DNA from: an uncultured Spartobacteria bacterium
Lineage (GTDB): Bacteria; Verrucomicrobiota; Verrucomicrobiia; Chthoniobacterales; JAATET01
NCBI GenBank assembly: GCA_937901895.1
Contig: CALGTD010000021.1
Location: 1 to 10,645, forward strand
DNA length: 10,645 nucleotides
Direction: 5' to 3'
Shown: positions 1 through 7,436 of the stretch, in pieces
Layout of the letters: every line of letters begins with the position of its first letter
Numbering within the stretch: the first letter of the stretch is position 1
The notes under the pieces: model-generated
The model's input: the letters and a program-made list of their open reading frames with translations, nothing else
Told to the model about the DNA's origin: nothing
Database searches by the model: none
Made by a program: the position numbers and the translations under genes

Positions 1-69
1 CCCACCGGAAGCGGCCGTCCTTTTTTCCGTCCGCGTCGAAATCGCACACTCGGATCGGCGGAATACTTT

Positions 70-97
70 TTGACCCGCCGGCAAACCGGAATATGTT
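70..97 (+). promoter_or_regulatory. Putative sigma70-like promoter of the oxidoreductase operon
   Basis: A TTGACC hexamer (70-75) is followed after 16 nt by TATGTT (92-97). These match the -35 and -10 consensus at 5 of 6 and 4 of 6 positions. Transcription would begin near position 104 and leave a leader of about 40 nt before the ATG at 143. The assignment rests on consensus and position only; the housekeeping sigma consensus of this lineage is assumed to be the usual one. Confidence 0.45.
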
Positions 98-112
98 CGA
101 TCGATATCGAAC
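95..112. promoter_or_regulatory. 18-bp palindrome, probable repressor operator
   Basis: Seven-base arms GTTCGAT (95-101) and ATCGAAC (106-112) are perfect inverted repeats around a 4-base spacer. The site overlaps the proposed -10 element and transcription start, where a dimeric repressor (TetR, MarR or similar class) would block RNA polymerase. No regulator gene is visible in the window, so the cognate protein is unknown. Confidence 0.5.
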
Positions 113-142
113 GATGAACACGTGCGACCTGCTGCGGAAACG

Positions 143-1168
143 ATGAGTTCCGATTTGAAATACTCCGTGCTCGATCTTTCGCCGATCCCGGCGGGCGGGA
201 CGGCGGCGGAGTCGTTTCGAAATTCGCTCGATCTCGCCCGCCACGCCGAGCGCTGGGGCTACCACCGTTACTGGGTTGCGGAGCATCACAACATCCCGGG
301 CGTCGCCAGCTCCGCGACATCGGTTCTCATCGCCCACCTCGCGGGCGGAACGTCGACGATTCGCGTCGGCTCGGGCGGCATCATGCTGCCCAACCACTCG
401 CCGCTCGTGATCGCGGAGCAGTTTGGCACGCTCGAATCGCTCTTTCCCGGTCGCATCGATCTCGGGCTGGGCCGCGCGCCTGGCGGAGACCGCGCGACTG
501 CACATGCCCTGCGACGCCAGTCGGGCCTGAGCGCGGACACCTTCCCGCAGGATGTCGTCGAGTTGCAGCGGTATTTCGGACCTCCCTGGCCGGGACAGAT
601 CGTCCACGCTGTGCCGGGCGAAGGCTTGAACGTCCCGATCTATCTGCTCGGCTCGAGCACGTTCAGCGCGCAGCTCGCGGCAAACCTCGGACTGCCCTTC
701 GCGTTTGCCTCCCACTTCGCGCCGGACCTTCTGGAGGAGGCATTGACCATCTACCGCACCGGTTTCCGTCCCTCGGCCGCGCTTTCCAAACCGTATGCGA
801 TGCTCGGCATGAACGTCTTCGCGGCGGACACGGATGCCGATGCGCAACGGCTCTTCACGTCATTGCAGCAGATTTTTCTCAATCTCGTCCGCGGCCGTCC
901 GGATCGGATGCCTCCGCCGGTGGACAAGCTCGACTGGAATCCCATCGAGGAGGCGCACGTTCGTCAGATGACGCGCGTCTCCGCCGTCGGTGGCCCCGCT
1001 AAGCTGCAGGCTGACATCGAGCAATGGCTGGACCGCACGGGCGTGGACGAGATCATTGCCACGGCGCACATTTACGATCACCAGGCCCGGCTGCATTCCT
1101 TCGAGATCGCGGCGGACGTTTTTCGCCGCATCCGGGATTCGGAACGTGCATCCGACGCGGCCCTTTGA
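143..1168 (+). CDS. LLM-class flavin-dependent oxidoreductase (luciferase-like monooxygenase, YhbW/MsnO8-like)
   Basis: A 341-residue protein of the bacterial luciferase-like superfamily, cytoplasmic TIM-barrel enzymes that use reduced flavin to oxygenate or reduce small molecules. Visible family hallmarks are RYWVAEHHN at residues 42-50, then RVGSGGIMLPNHSPL from residue 74, continuing to an FPGRIDLGLGRAPGG stretch ending near residue 115. Length and motifs fit the single-component YhbW/MsnO8-like subgroup. The substrate cannot be told from sequence. The ATG at 143 is preferred over an in-frame GTG at 122: it has a weak GGA a few bases upstream, and the seven extra residues add nothing family-like. 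First gene of a four-gene oxidoreductase run, directly behind a promoter with a palindromic operator; 37 nt to the next gene. Confidence 0.88.
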   Translation: MSSDLKYSVLDLSPIPAGGTAAESFRNSLDLARHAERWGYHRYWVAEHHNIPGVASSATSVLIAHLAGGTSTIRVGSGGIMLPNHSPLVIAEQFGTLESLFPGRIDLGLGRAPGGDRATAHALRRQSGLSADTFPQDVVELQRYFGPPWPGQIVHAVPGEGLNVPIYLLGSSTFSAQLAANLGLPFAFASHFAPDLLEEALTIYRTGFRPSAALSKPYAMLGMNVFAADTDADAQRLFTSLQQIFLNLVRGRPDRMPPPVDKLDWNPIEEAHVRQMTRVSAVGGPAKLQADIEQWLDRTGVDEIIATAHIYDHQARLHSFEIAADVFRRIRDSERASDAAL

Positions 1169-1205
1169 ACCGATTTCATCTGGCCCTTCAACTTCCACAC
1201 CACCG

Positions 1206-2258
1206 ATGAGCACCAAAGCATACGCAGCCCAGTCCGCCACCTCCCCGATCGCTCCGTTTGACATCCAGCGCCGCGAACCCACCGCCAAGGACGTCGTCAT
1301 CGACATCCTCCACTGCGGCGTCTGCCACTCCGACATCCATCAGGCGCGCAACGAATGGCACAACACCGTCTACCCGTGCGTGCCGGGGCACGAAATCGTT
1401 GGCCGCGTGATTGCCGTCGGCGGCGATGTGACGAAATTCGCCGTCGGTGACCTCGCAGCGGTCGGCTGCATGGTCGACTCGTGCCGCACCTGTCCGAGCT
1501 GCCAGGCCGGGCTCGAGCAGTATTGCGAGAATGGGATGACGCTCACCTACAACAGCCCGGATCCGCACCTCGGCGGCATGACCTACGGCGGTTACTCGGA
1601 GAAGGTCGTCGTGGACGAGGCCTTTGTGTTAAAGGTTCCCGGCAATCTCGATCCCGCCGCCGCCGCGCCGTTGCTCTGCGCGGGCATCACCACCTACTCG
1701 CCGCTGCGGCACTGGAAGGTGGGTCCCGGCCAGAAGGTCGGCATCGTCGGCCTCGGCGGACTGGGCCACATGGGCGTGAAGTTTGCCCATGCCTTTGGCG
1801 CGCACACGGTGCTGTTCACCACTTCGCCGGGCAAGATCGAGGATGGCAAACGCCTCGGCGCGGACGAGGTGGTCATTTCGAAGAACGCAGACGAAATGGC
1901 GAAGCACGCCAGCAGCTTCGACTTCATTCTCGACTGCGTGTCCGCCGAGCACGACATCAATGCCTACCTGAACCTTCTCAAGCTCGACGGCACCCTCACG
2001 CTGGTCGGCGCGCCCGAGCAGCCGCTGCCCGTCGCCGCGTTCAATCTCATCATGCCCCGCCGCAACTTCGCGGGTTCCGGCATCGGAGGCATCGCCGAGA
2101 CCCAGGAGATGCTCAATTTCTGCGGCGAGCGCGGGATCGTCTGCGACATCGAGCCGATCGCGATCCAGCAGATCAACGAAGCCTACGAGCGCATGCTTCG
2201 CAGCGACGTGAAATACCGCTTCGTCATCGACATGGCTTCGCTGAAGAACGCCGCCTGA
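1206..2258 (+). CDS. yahK: Zinc-dependent NADP-preferring alcohol dehydrogenase, YahK-like
   Basis: A 350-residue medium-chain dehydrogenase/reductase, essentially the length of E. coli YahK, which reduces aldehydes with NADPH. Catalytic zinc ligands are visible as C40 in GVCHSD, H62 in PGHE and C158 in LLCAGIT. Four structural-zinc cysteines are at 93, 96, 99 and 107. The Rossmann loop GLGGLGHMG spans 182-190, and the FTTSPGK at 204-210 is the pattern associated with NADP rather than NAD. The C-terminal INEAYERMLRSDVKYRFVID is nearly identical to what I recall of YahK. The ATG at 1206 was chosen because the family begins here; the open frame upstream is overlap with the previous gene. No SD is seen before this ATG. 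Likely substrates are broad-range aldehydes; the specific one is unknown. Only 8 nt separate it from the next gene. Confidence 0.93.
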   Translation: MSTKAYAAQSATSPIAPFDIQRREPTAKDVVIDILHCGVCHSDIHQARNEWHNTVYPCVPGHEIVGRVIAVGGDVTKFAVGDLAAVGCMVDSCRTCPSCQAGLEQYCENGMTLTYNSPDPHLGGMTYGGYSEKVVVDEAFVLKVPGNLDPAAAAPLLCAGITTYSPLRHWKVGPGQKVGIVGLGGLGHMGVKFAHAFGAHTVLFTTSPGKIEDGKRLGADEVVISKNADEMAKHASSFDFILDCVSAEHDINAYLNLLKLDGTLTLVGAPEQPLPVAAFNLIMPRRNFAGSGIGGIAETQEMLNFCGERGIVCDIEPIAIQQINEAYERMLRSDVKYRFVIDMASLKNAA

Positions 2259-2266
2259 GTCGCTCC

Positions 2267-3061
2267 ATGGACCTTCAAATCGACAACAAGCTCGCGCTCG
2301 TCACCGGATCCTCCGCGGGAATCGGCTTCGCCATCGCCCGCACGCTTGCGCAGGAGGGCGCGCGGGTGATCGTGAACGGCCGCACCGAGGCCCGCGTCAA
2401 CGAGGCAATCGATGCGATCCGAAAGGAGGTGCCCGATGCCCGACTCGAGGCTTTTGCCGGCGACTTGAGCAAACCGGAGGAATCCGACCGGATCGGCTCG
2501 CTCTTTCCGGACGTCGAGATTCTCGTCAACAACCTCGGAATCTTCGAGCCGAAGCCGTTCGAGCAGATTCCGGACGAAGACTGGCTCCGCTTTTTCGAAG
2601 TGAACTTCATGAGCGGCATGCGCCTGAGTCGGATCTATCTCCCGCGAATGAAGGAACGCAACTGGGGGCGCATCATTTTCATCTCCAGCGAATCCTCCTC
2701 CGACGTTCCGGCCGAGATGATCCATTACGGCGTGACCAAGACGATGCAGGTCTCCCTCTCCCGCGGACTCGCCGGCCTCACCACCGGCACCGGCGTCACC
2801 GTGAACACGGTCATGCCGGGTCCCACGTGGTCCGAGGGCGTGGAGCAGTTCGTCAGGGACCTCGCGCGGGATCAAGGCAAACCGGCCGAGCAGGTCGAAA
2901 AGGAATTCTTCACAACGATGCGTCCGAACTCGCTGCTGCGCCGCTTCATTCAAACGGACGAGATCGCCTCCTTTGTCGCATATCTCGCGAGTCCGCGCTC
3001 CGCCGCCACAAACGGTGCGGCCCTGCGCGCCGAGGGCGGCCTGCTTCATTCGTTGTTCTAA
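2267..3061 (+). CDS. Classical short-chain dehydrogenase/reductase (SDR family)
   Basis: A 264-residue cytoplasmic NAD(P)(H)-dependent oxidoreductase with the full classical SDR set. The cofactor motif TGSSAGIG is at 13-20 and NNLG at 88-91 (usually NNAG). The catalytic tetrad is N113, S141, Y154 and K158 (YGVTK). The GRT near residues 38-40, after the second beta strand, favours NADP. The C-terminal stretch SPRSAATNGAALRAEGG is the usual SDR end and matches the general-oxidoreductase subgroup rather than FabG. The substrate is unknown. The start at 2267 puts the first beta strand at the expected distance; the open frame further upstream is a shadow of the alcohol dehydrogenase gene. Tight spacing (8 nt behind, 25 nt ahead) supports co-transcription. 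Confidence 0.92.
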   Translation: MDLQIDNKLALVTGSSAGIGFAIARTLAQEGARVIVNGRTEARVNEAIDAIRKEVPDARLEAFAGDLSKPEESDRIGSLFPDVEILVNNLGIFEPKPFEQIPDEDWLRFFEVNFMSGMRLSRIYLPRMKERNWGRIIFISSESSSDVPAEMIHYGVTKTMQVSLSRGLAGLTTGTGVTVNTVMPGPTWSEGVEQFVRDLARDQGKPAEQVEKEFFTTMRPNSLLRRFIQTDEIASFVAYLASPRSAATNGAALRAEGGLLHSLF

Positions 3062-3086
3062 ATCATTCCGAACACTCACGAACGCC

Positions 3087-4121
3087 ATGGAATACAGACA
3101 GCTCGGACGGTCCGGCCTGATGGTGCCGGTGTTGACGCTTGGAACGGGAACCTTCGGCGGAAAGGGCGAGTTCTTTTCCGCGTGGGGATCCACCGATGTT
3201 GAAGAGGCGACGCGCCTCGTGGACATCTGCCTCGAGGCGGGACTGAACATGTTCGACAGCGCCGACATTTATTCCGGCGGTGCTGCGGAGGAAATTCTCG
3301 GCCGCGCCATCGCCGGACGGCGCGATCAGGTGCTCATTTCCACCAAGGCGACGTTCCGGTGCGGCGAGGGACCGAACGACGTGGGGTCGTCGCGCTTCCA
3401 TTTGATTCGCGCCGTCGAGGCCGCATTGAAGCGGCTCGGCACCGACTACATCGATCTTTTCCAACTCCACTCCTTCGACGCGAAGACTCCCGTCGAAGAG
3501 ACGCTTGCCACGCTCGACACCCTCGTTCGTGCGGGAAAGATCCGCTACGTCGGCTGCTCGAATTTCTCCGGCTGGCAGCTCATGAAGTCGCTCGCCGTGT
3601 CCGAACGCTACGGTTACCCCCGCTACGTCGCGCACCAGGCCTATTATTCGCTGGTCGGCCGCGAATACGAATGGGAACTCATGCCGCTCGCGCTCGATCA
3701 GGGCGTCGGCACCGTTGTCTGGAGTCCGCTTGGCTGGGCAAAACTCACCGGCAAGCTGCGCCGCGGCCAGCCCATTCCCGAGGATTCCCGCTCCCGTTCG
3801 AAAGCCGCAACCGACCTCGGCCCGCAGGTGCCCGACGAGCATCTCTTCCGCGTCGTCGACGCCATCGACGAAATCGCCGCGGAAACCGGAAAGTCCGTCC
3901 CGCAGATCGCGCTGAACTGGCTGCTGCAGCGCCCCAGCGTTTCCACGCTCATCATCGGCGCGCGCAATGAAGAACAGCTTCGTGCGAACCTCGACGCGGT
4001 CGGCTGGAAACTCACCCCGCAGCAGATTGCGAAGCTCGACGCGGCCAGCGCCGTGCCAAAGACCTACCCCTACTGGCACCAGTCGAATTTTTCCGAGCGC
4101 AATCCCTTCCCCACACGCTGA
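3087..4121 (+). CDS. Aldo/keto reductase
   Basis: A 344-residue NADPH-dependent carbonyl reductase with the (beta/alpha)8 fold. The catalytic tetrad is visible as D57 (MFDSAD), Y62 (IYSGG), K87 (ISTK) and H128 (LFQLH). GARNEEQLRANL near the C-terminus is the region that holds the NADP 2'-phosphate. The N-terminal MEYRQLGRSGLMVPVLTLGT is typical and fixes the start at 3087; no SD is evident. It resembles the large bacterial AKR group that includes YajO-like and oxidoreductase-type enzymes, which act on assorted aldehydes and ketones. Last gene of the oxidoreductase run. Its stop is only 3 nt from the stop of the convergent exported-protein gene, so the 3' ends probably overlap as transcripts. 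Confidence 0.93.
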   Translation: MEYRQLGRSGLMVPVLTLGTGTFGGKGEFFSAWGSTDVEEATRLVDICLEAGLNMFDSADIYSGGAAEEILGRAIAGRRDQVLISTKATFRCGEGPNDVGSSRFHLIRAVEAALKRLGTDYIDLFQLHSFDAKTPVEETLATLDTLVRAGKIRYVGCSNFSGWQLMKSLAVSERYGYPRYVAHQAYYSLVGREYEWELMPLALDQGVGTVVWSPLGWAKLTGKLRRGQPIPEDSRSRSKAATDLGPQVPDEHLFRVVDAIDEIAAETGKSVPQIALNWLLQRPSVSTLIIGARNEEQLRANLDAVGWKLTPQQIAKLDAASAVPKTYPYWHQSNFSERNPFPTR

Positions 4122-4124
4122 CCG

Positions 4125-5006
4125 TCAACGCGGCTCCCCCACCACGATCGAGCCGCCAAAGTCGTTGAATGCCCCGGGGGCAAGCGCATCGAGTTCGGCA
4201 TAACCATATCGACCGGGGGCAAGCGTTTTGCCGCCCACAACGAACGCGCCGAAGTTCACGTCGGTCACCAGATTGTAGAGGAAGTTCGGCGACGAGGTCT
4301 CGAGGACGACCTTCGCTCGAGGCGCACTGGACTGGATGCTGAACGAGCTGCCCGCTCCAACGCCTTCGTCCGCGACGGCCACGACAAGCGTTCCCGAGAA
4401 CCCGCCGAGATCTCCGGTCAGATCGAGGTGATTGATGCTCTTCGAGCCATACATCACCAACTGCAGCACGTCCTCCGGACCTCCACGGATGCTGGACGCC
4501 ACGGTGAAAGTGAACCGGCCCGCAGCGTGGACGGCGATGGCCGCGCGCCGGGTCTTTCCGAATGCGATCGTGCCCGCCAGCGTTCCGCTCTCGCCGTTCG
4601 AGCTCCCGCTGCCGGCATGAATGATGAGCCCGCCGTCGAGAACGATGTTCGCCGTGCTCACGCCGCTGTTTTCGACCTTGCAGAGCAGCATCGTGCCGGC
4701 GCTCAGATGCAGGGCGTCTCCCTCGAATGTGCTCGACCCCAGCCGGTTGGTGCGCATGCGCCCGGCGGATTTCCATTCCTCGCCATTCAGCGAGAAAAGA
4801 TTCTGAAGCACTTCGGTCGGCGCCGTGACATAGACATTCCCGGCCTCGACGGCATGGCCGCCCCAGTTCGACGGGTCGTTCCAGTCGGTGGTGTCGGGCG
4901 CGGTGCGGCTCTGCACGATTTCGGCGGCGACGACCTTATGCTCCGCGAGAGAACCTAACCCCGCGATCACCGCAAAAAGTGGAAGAAACCTGCACATCCG
5001 ATTCAT
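4125..5006 (-). CDS. Secreted protein, paralogue A of the PEP-CTERM protein at 7487, lacking the sorting signal
   Basis: A 293-residue exported protein with no enzymatic motif that I recognise. A signal peptide covers residues 1-28 (basic start, hydrophobic FLPLFAVIAGLGSL, probable cut after VVAA). The mature part is Gly/Ser/Thr/Val-rich and looks beta-stranded. It is homologous to the protein at 7487-8479. Shared blocks are APDTTDWNDPSNWG (residues 36-49), SSTFEGD, STANIVLDGG, LTGDLGGFSGTL (196-207), FLYNL (242-246), FGAFVVGGKTLAPGRY (252-267) and FGGSIVV (283-289). It then ends in GEPR, where its partner continues with the PEP-CTERM segment. The start at 5006 is set by a good SD (GGAG, 4 nt spacer) and the signal peptide; an ATG at 5048 is a weaker alternative. 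It lies 53 nt downstream of the kinase on the same strand, so the two are probably one operon. Confidence 0.85.
   Translation of the reverse strand: MNRMCRFLPLFAVIAGLGSLAEHKVVAAEIVQSRTAPDTTDWNDPSNWGGHAVEAGNVYVTAPTEVLQNLFSLNGEEWKSAGRMRTNRLGSSTFEGDALHLSAGTMLLCKVENSGVSTANIVLDGGLIIHAGSGSSNGESGTLAGTIAFGKTRRAAIAVHAAGRFTFTVASSIRGGPEDVLQLVMYGSKSINHLDLTGDLGGFSGTLVVAVADEGVGAGSSFSIQSSAPRAKVVLETSSPNFLYNLVTDVNFGAFVVGGKTLAPGRYGYAELDALAPGAFNDFGGSIVVGEPR
4130..4156. terminator. 7-bp inverted repeat at the convergent gene ends
   Basis: GCGGCTC (4130-4136) and GAGCCGC (4150-4156) form a perfect 7-bp stem with a 13-nt loop. It begins 9 nt after the aldo/keto reductase stop and covers the last codons of the convergent exported-protein gene. 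There is no T-run, so it is not a standard intrinsic terminator. It may stabilise the operon's 3' end or mark where transcription stops. Confidence 0.3.
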
Positions 5007-5059
5007 GCGTCTCCGAACACCTGTAACGTGGCGACGTTCCATCCGCATCCCGCACGAAA

Positions 5060-7339
5060 TCAATGGTCGACCGCGCGCTGAACCGATTCGACCGCTTCGT
5101 GGAAAATCGTGCGTTTCGCCTCCTCCAGGAGAAGGTCCGCCATGACCCAGGAATACCACGTCCCGCGGGTCCGTTCCTCCCAATCCGGGCCAAATTGCGT
5201 GCCCGCCTGCACGATCGCCTGCGCCTCCTCGTAATCCACGATCGCGCCCCGGCGATCGCCGATTTCCGCCATCGCGATTGCCCGCAGGCACAACGTGGCC
5301 GCCTTTCTCGATCCGGCCGGGTCCGGATGGGACAGCGTCTTCTCGATCCACTCGAGCGCGCGCGGGAGGTCGCCGCGACGGAAGTGATACAACGCAAGGG
5401 AAAACGCCTCCCACTCGACGGAGCGTCCGAGCCCCTCCTTTTGGATGCCGCGCCAGCAGACCTGCGCCGCCGGCGCGAGTCGTTGCAGAATCTCCCCGTC
5501 GGCCGGGGTGAGAAGACAGATCTTCAGCAATCGCTCGGCCTGAACGCTGTTCGTCACCGGCAGATGCCGGTCCATCGCTTCCAGGCGGAATGTCTCGTAG
5601 GCCTCGCGCGCGCCGCCTTTCAACAATGCCGGCGCGATCGTGAGAACGTCGTTCTGCTCAAGGATGCGCACCGGGTCGTCGAGCCGGTTCGCCTGGGCAA
5701 GCAGAAGGAAGCAGCGCAACGCCTGCGGCCAGCGGCCGTAGATGGCATTGCGGCCGCCCAGCGCACGAAAAACGCCCGCCGCCTCGCGGGAAGGCTCGAT
5801 GGATTCCGGCGGACTCTCGAGCAGCAACGCGTCCGCCTCTTCGATCTTGCCGTCGGCAAGCAACACGGCCGCCAGCGAGACATTGGCCCGGGTCTGCACC
5901 GACCTGCGGAGTTGGGATTCCCGCGAGCGGGCCGCCTCGGCCTCACTGCCGAGACGTTCCTGCTCTGCGAGCGCCTCTCGTTCCCGGAAATACAGGGTCG
6001 TCGAGACCCCGAGACCCGCGAGCAGGGATATGGCCACGGCGGCGCCGAATCCGCATGCAAGCCGGTTTCGCCGGACGAACTTTGCGAGCACATAGAAGCG
6101 ACCCGGCCGCCGTGCCAGCACCGGCTGATGCGAGAGATGCCGCGACAGGTCGGCGGCGAGTGCGTTGACCGTTTGATACCGCCGGTTGCGGTCCTTCTCC
6201 ATCGCGCGGGCGACGATCCAGTCGAGGTCGACGCGAAGCCGTGATGCGAGACGGTCGGGATCCTCCTGGCGCGCGGCGGCGATCCTCTCGAGTTCCTCGG
6301 CCGGCAGCGACGCCAGCATGCGCGAAATCACGGGAGGGTCCTTTTCGAGCAGCGTGTGCCGCATCGCGGAAATGCCCGCCTTCATCAGCGCATCGCCGTC
6401 AAACGGCGGTTTTCCACCGAGCAATTCATACAGGAGCGCGCCGAGGCTGTAGACGTCCGTGCGCATGTCGACATCGATGCCGCTCATGTCCACCTGCTCC
6501 GGGCTCATGTAGGGCGGTGTTCCCACGATCTGATCCCGCGTCGTCCACAACGTGCGGTCCTCCGTCCAGCTCGGATCCGTCGCCTTCGCGATGCCAAAGT
6601 CGATAACCTTCGGGACGAGCATGCCGTCCTCGTGGGAAACCAGGATGTTCGACGGCTTGATGTCGCGATGGATCACTCCCTTTTGATGGGCGTGCTGGAT
6701 CCCGTGGCACACCTGGATGAAGAGGCGGATTCGTGAGGCGATATCGAGCCTTTCCCGGTCGCAGACCGCCGTGATCCGCTCGCCGCGCACCCGCTCCATC
6801 ACAAAATACGGCCTCCCCTCGGGGGTCGCGCCTGCGTCGTAAACGCGCGCGATATTCGGGTGATCCATCAGCGCGAGCGCCTGGCATTCCACGCGAAAGC
6901 GGGCGATTACGCTCTCGGTATCCATGCCCGGGCGCAGAACCTTCAGCGCCACGATCCGGCGCGCGGGAAACTGCTGCTCCGCCTCGTAGACCACACCACT
7001 GCCGCCGCCGCCGAGTTTCGACAGAATCCGGTAGGGTCCGATCATTGCCCCGGGCCTTTCGCTCAACTCCTCGCACGCGTCGCGAACCTCCACCGCGGCG
7101 GGGTCCGATCGGAGAACATCCTCGGCGAGCAATTTGCTGTGCTCGCTGAGGTCGAGAAAAAAGGCCGCTGCCTCTCCATGGCGGTCTAGCATGCGACGCA
7201 CACGGGCCAGCCCCTCCGGATTCTCGCGAAACACCGCCTGCAGCAGGGCTTCGCGTTCCTCCTCGTCCAACGACAACGCCGCCTCGAAGACGGCGTCTTC
7301 GACGTTCCTCGGCAGTGGCTGGGGGATGGCGGTGTCCAC
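5060..7339 (-). CDS. Membrane-anchored Ser/Thr protein kinase with C-terminal TPR-like region (Planctomycetes/Verrucomicrobia type)
   Basis: About 759 residues from the GTG at 7339. Residues 15-60 form the short helical N-terminal region common in these kinases (DEEEREALLQ, RVRRMLDRHG). The Hanks-type kinase domain spans about 100-400 and appears catalytically intact: glycine loop LGGGGSGVVYE (109-119), VALK lysine K133, HRDIKPSN with D226, DFG at 247-249 and GTPPYMSPE at 273-281. One transmembrane helix (about 427-451) follows a basic stretch, so the kinase is cytoplasmic and the C-terminus periplasmic. The rest has a short coiled coil (about 450-480) and helical TPR-like repeats, including FRRGDLPRALEWIEKTL. 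It should phosphorylate Ser/Thr on unknown cytoplasmic targets, perhaps in response to an envelope signal. Start uncertain: an ATG at 7430 with a strong SD lies in a different frame. It is flanked by two homologous exported proteins. Confidence 0.93.
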   Translation of the reverse strand: MDTAIPQPLPRNVEDAVFEAALSLDEEEREALLQAVFRENPEGLARVRRMLDRHGEAAAFFLDLSEHSKLLAEDVLRSDPAAVEVRDACEELSERPGAMIGPYRILSKLGGGGSGVVYEAEQQFPARRIVALKVLRPGMDTESVIARFRVECQALALMDHPNIARVYDAGATPEGRPYFVMERVRGERITAVCDRERLDIASRIRLFIQVCHGIQHAHQKGVIHRDIKPSNILVSHEDGMLVPKVIDFGIAKATDPSWTEDRTLWTTRDQIVGTPPYMSPEQVDMSGIDVDMRTDVYSLGALLYELLGGKPPFDGDALMKAGISAMRHTLLEKDPPVISRMLASLPAEELERIAAARQEDPDRLASRLRVDLDWIVARAMEKDRNRRYQTVNALAADLSRHLSHQPVLARRPGRFYVLAKFVRRNRLACGFGAAVAISLLAGLGVSTTLYFREREALAEQERLGSEAEAARSRESQLRRSVQTRANVSLAAVLLADGKIEEADALLLESPPESIEPSREAAGVFRALGGRNAIYGRWPQALRCFLLLAQANRLDDPVRILEQNDVLTIAPALLKGGAREAYETFRLEAMDRHLPVTNSVQAERLLKICLLTPADGEILQRLAPAAQVCWRGIQKEGLGRSVEWEAFSLALYHFRRGDLPRALEWIEKTLSHPDPAGSRKAATLCLRAIAMAEIGDRRGAIVDYEEAQAIVQAGTQFGPDWEERTRGTWYSWVMADLLLEEAKRTIFHEAVESVQRAVDH

Positions 7340-7393
7340 GGCGGTTCCCGTAAATACGCCAACCCCCTCTCCTGCGCGAGGGTGCAATTTCCT

Positions 7394-7420
7394 CCGCCGC
7401 ACAAAATAGTGGCGGTTTTT
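7394..7420 (+). terminator. Terminator-like hairpin in the divergent intergenic region
   Basis: CCGCCGC (7394-7400) pairs with GTGGCGG (7409-7415) over 7 bp, one of them a G-U wobble in + strand RNA. The loop is 8 nt and five T follow directly (7416-7420). This is intrinsic-terminator geometry for + strand transcription. No + strand gene lies upstream, so it could act as a leader attenuator for the PEP-CTERM gene or stop antisense transcripts coming out of the kinase gene. Confidence 0.4.
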
Positions 7421-7436
7421 CAGGGGGCATTTCGTT

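Noticed and set aside
1..69. CCGTCC-TTTTTT-CCGTCC near the left edge as a terminator
   Set aside because: It is a direct repeat around a T-run, with no inverted stem before the T-run within the visible sequence.
122..142. GTG at 122 as the start of the first luciferase-like gene
   Set aside because: Adds seven residues with no family support; ATG 143 has a better upstream purine stretch.
1481..2266. Upstream extension of the SDR frame
   Set aside because: Overlaps the alcohol dehydrogenase gene in another frame and is Arg-rich with no homology. The SDR fold starts at 2267.
2183..3268. 361-codon open frame on the - strand
   Set aside because: Lies antisense to the SDR gene, which has complete catalytic motifs. 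The composition (Arg/Ala/Glu-rich, no motif) is typical of antisense frames in G+C-rich DNA.
3063..4079. 338-codon open frame on the - strand
   Set aside because: Antisense to the aldo/keto reductase with its full tetrad; no recognisable domain.
4012..4776. 254-codon - strand frame overlapping paralogue A, considered as a frameshifted PEP-CTERM tail
   Set aside because: Its sequence past 4125 has no hydrophobic helix or basic tail, so it does not restore the missing signal.
5063..6244. 393-codon open frame on the + strand
   Set aside because: Antisense to the kinase C-terminal half; low-complexity Arg/Leu-rich product with no motif.
6426..7430. Long open - strand frame starting at an ATG with a good SD
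   Set aside because: Not called as a gene because past 7339 it is a shadow of the kinase frame with Arg/Gly-rich sequence. Its start is kept as a finding about the kinase start.
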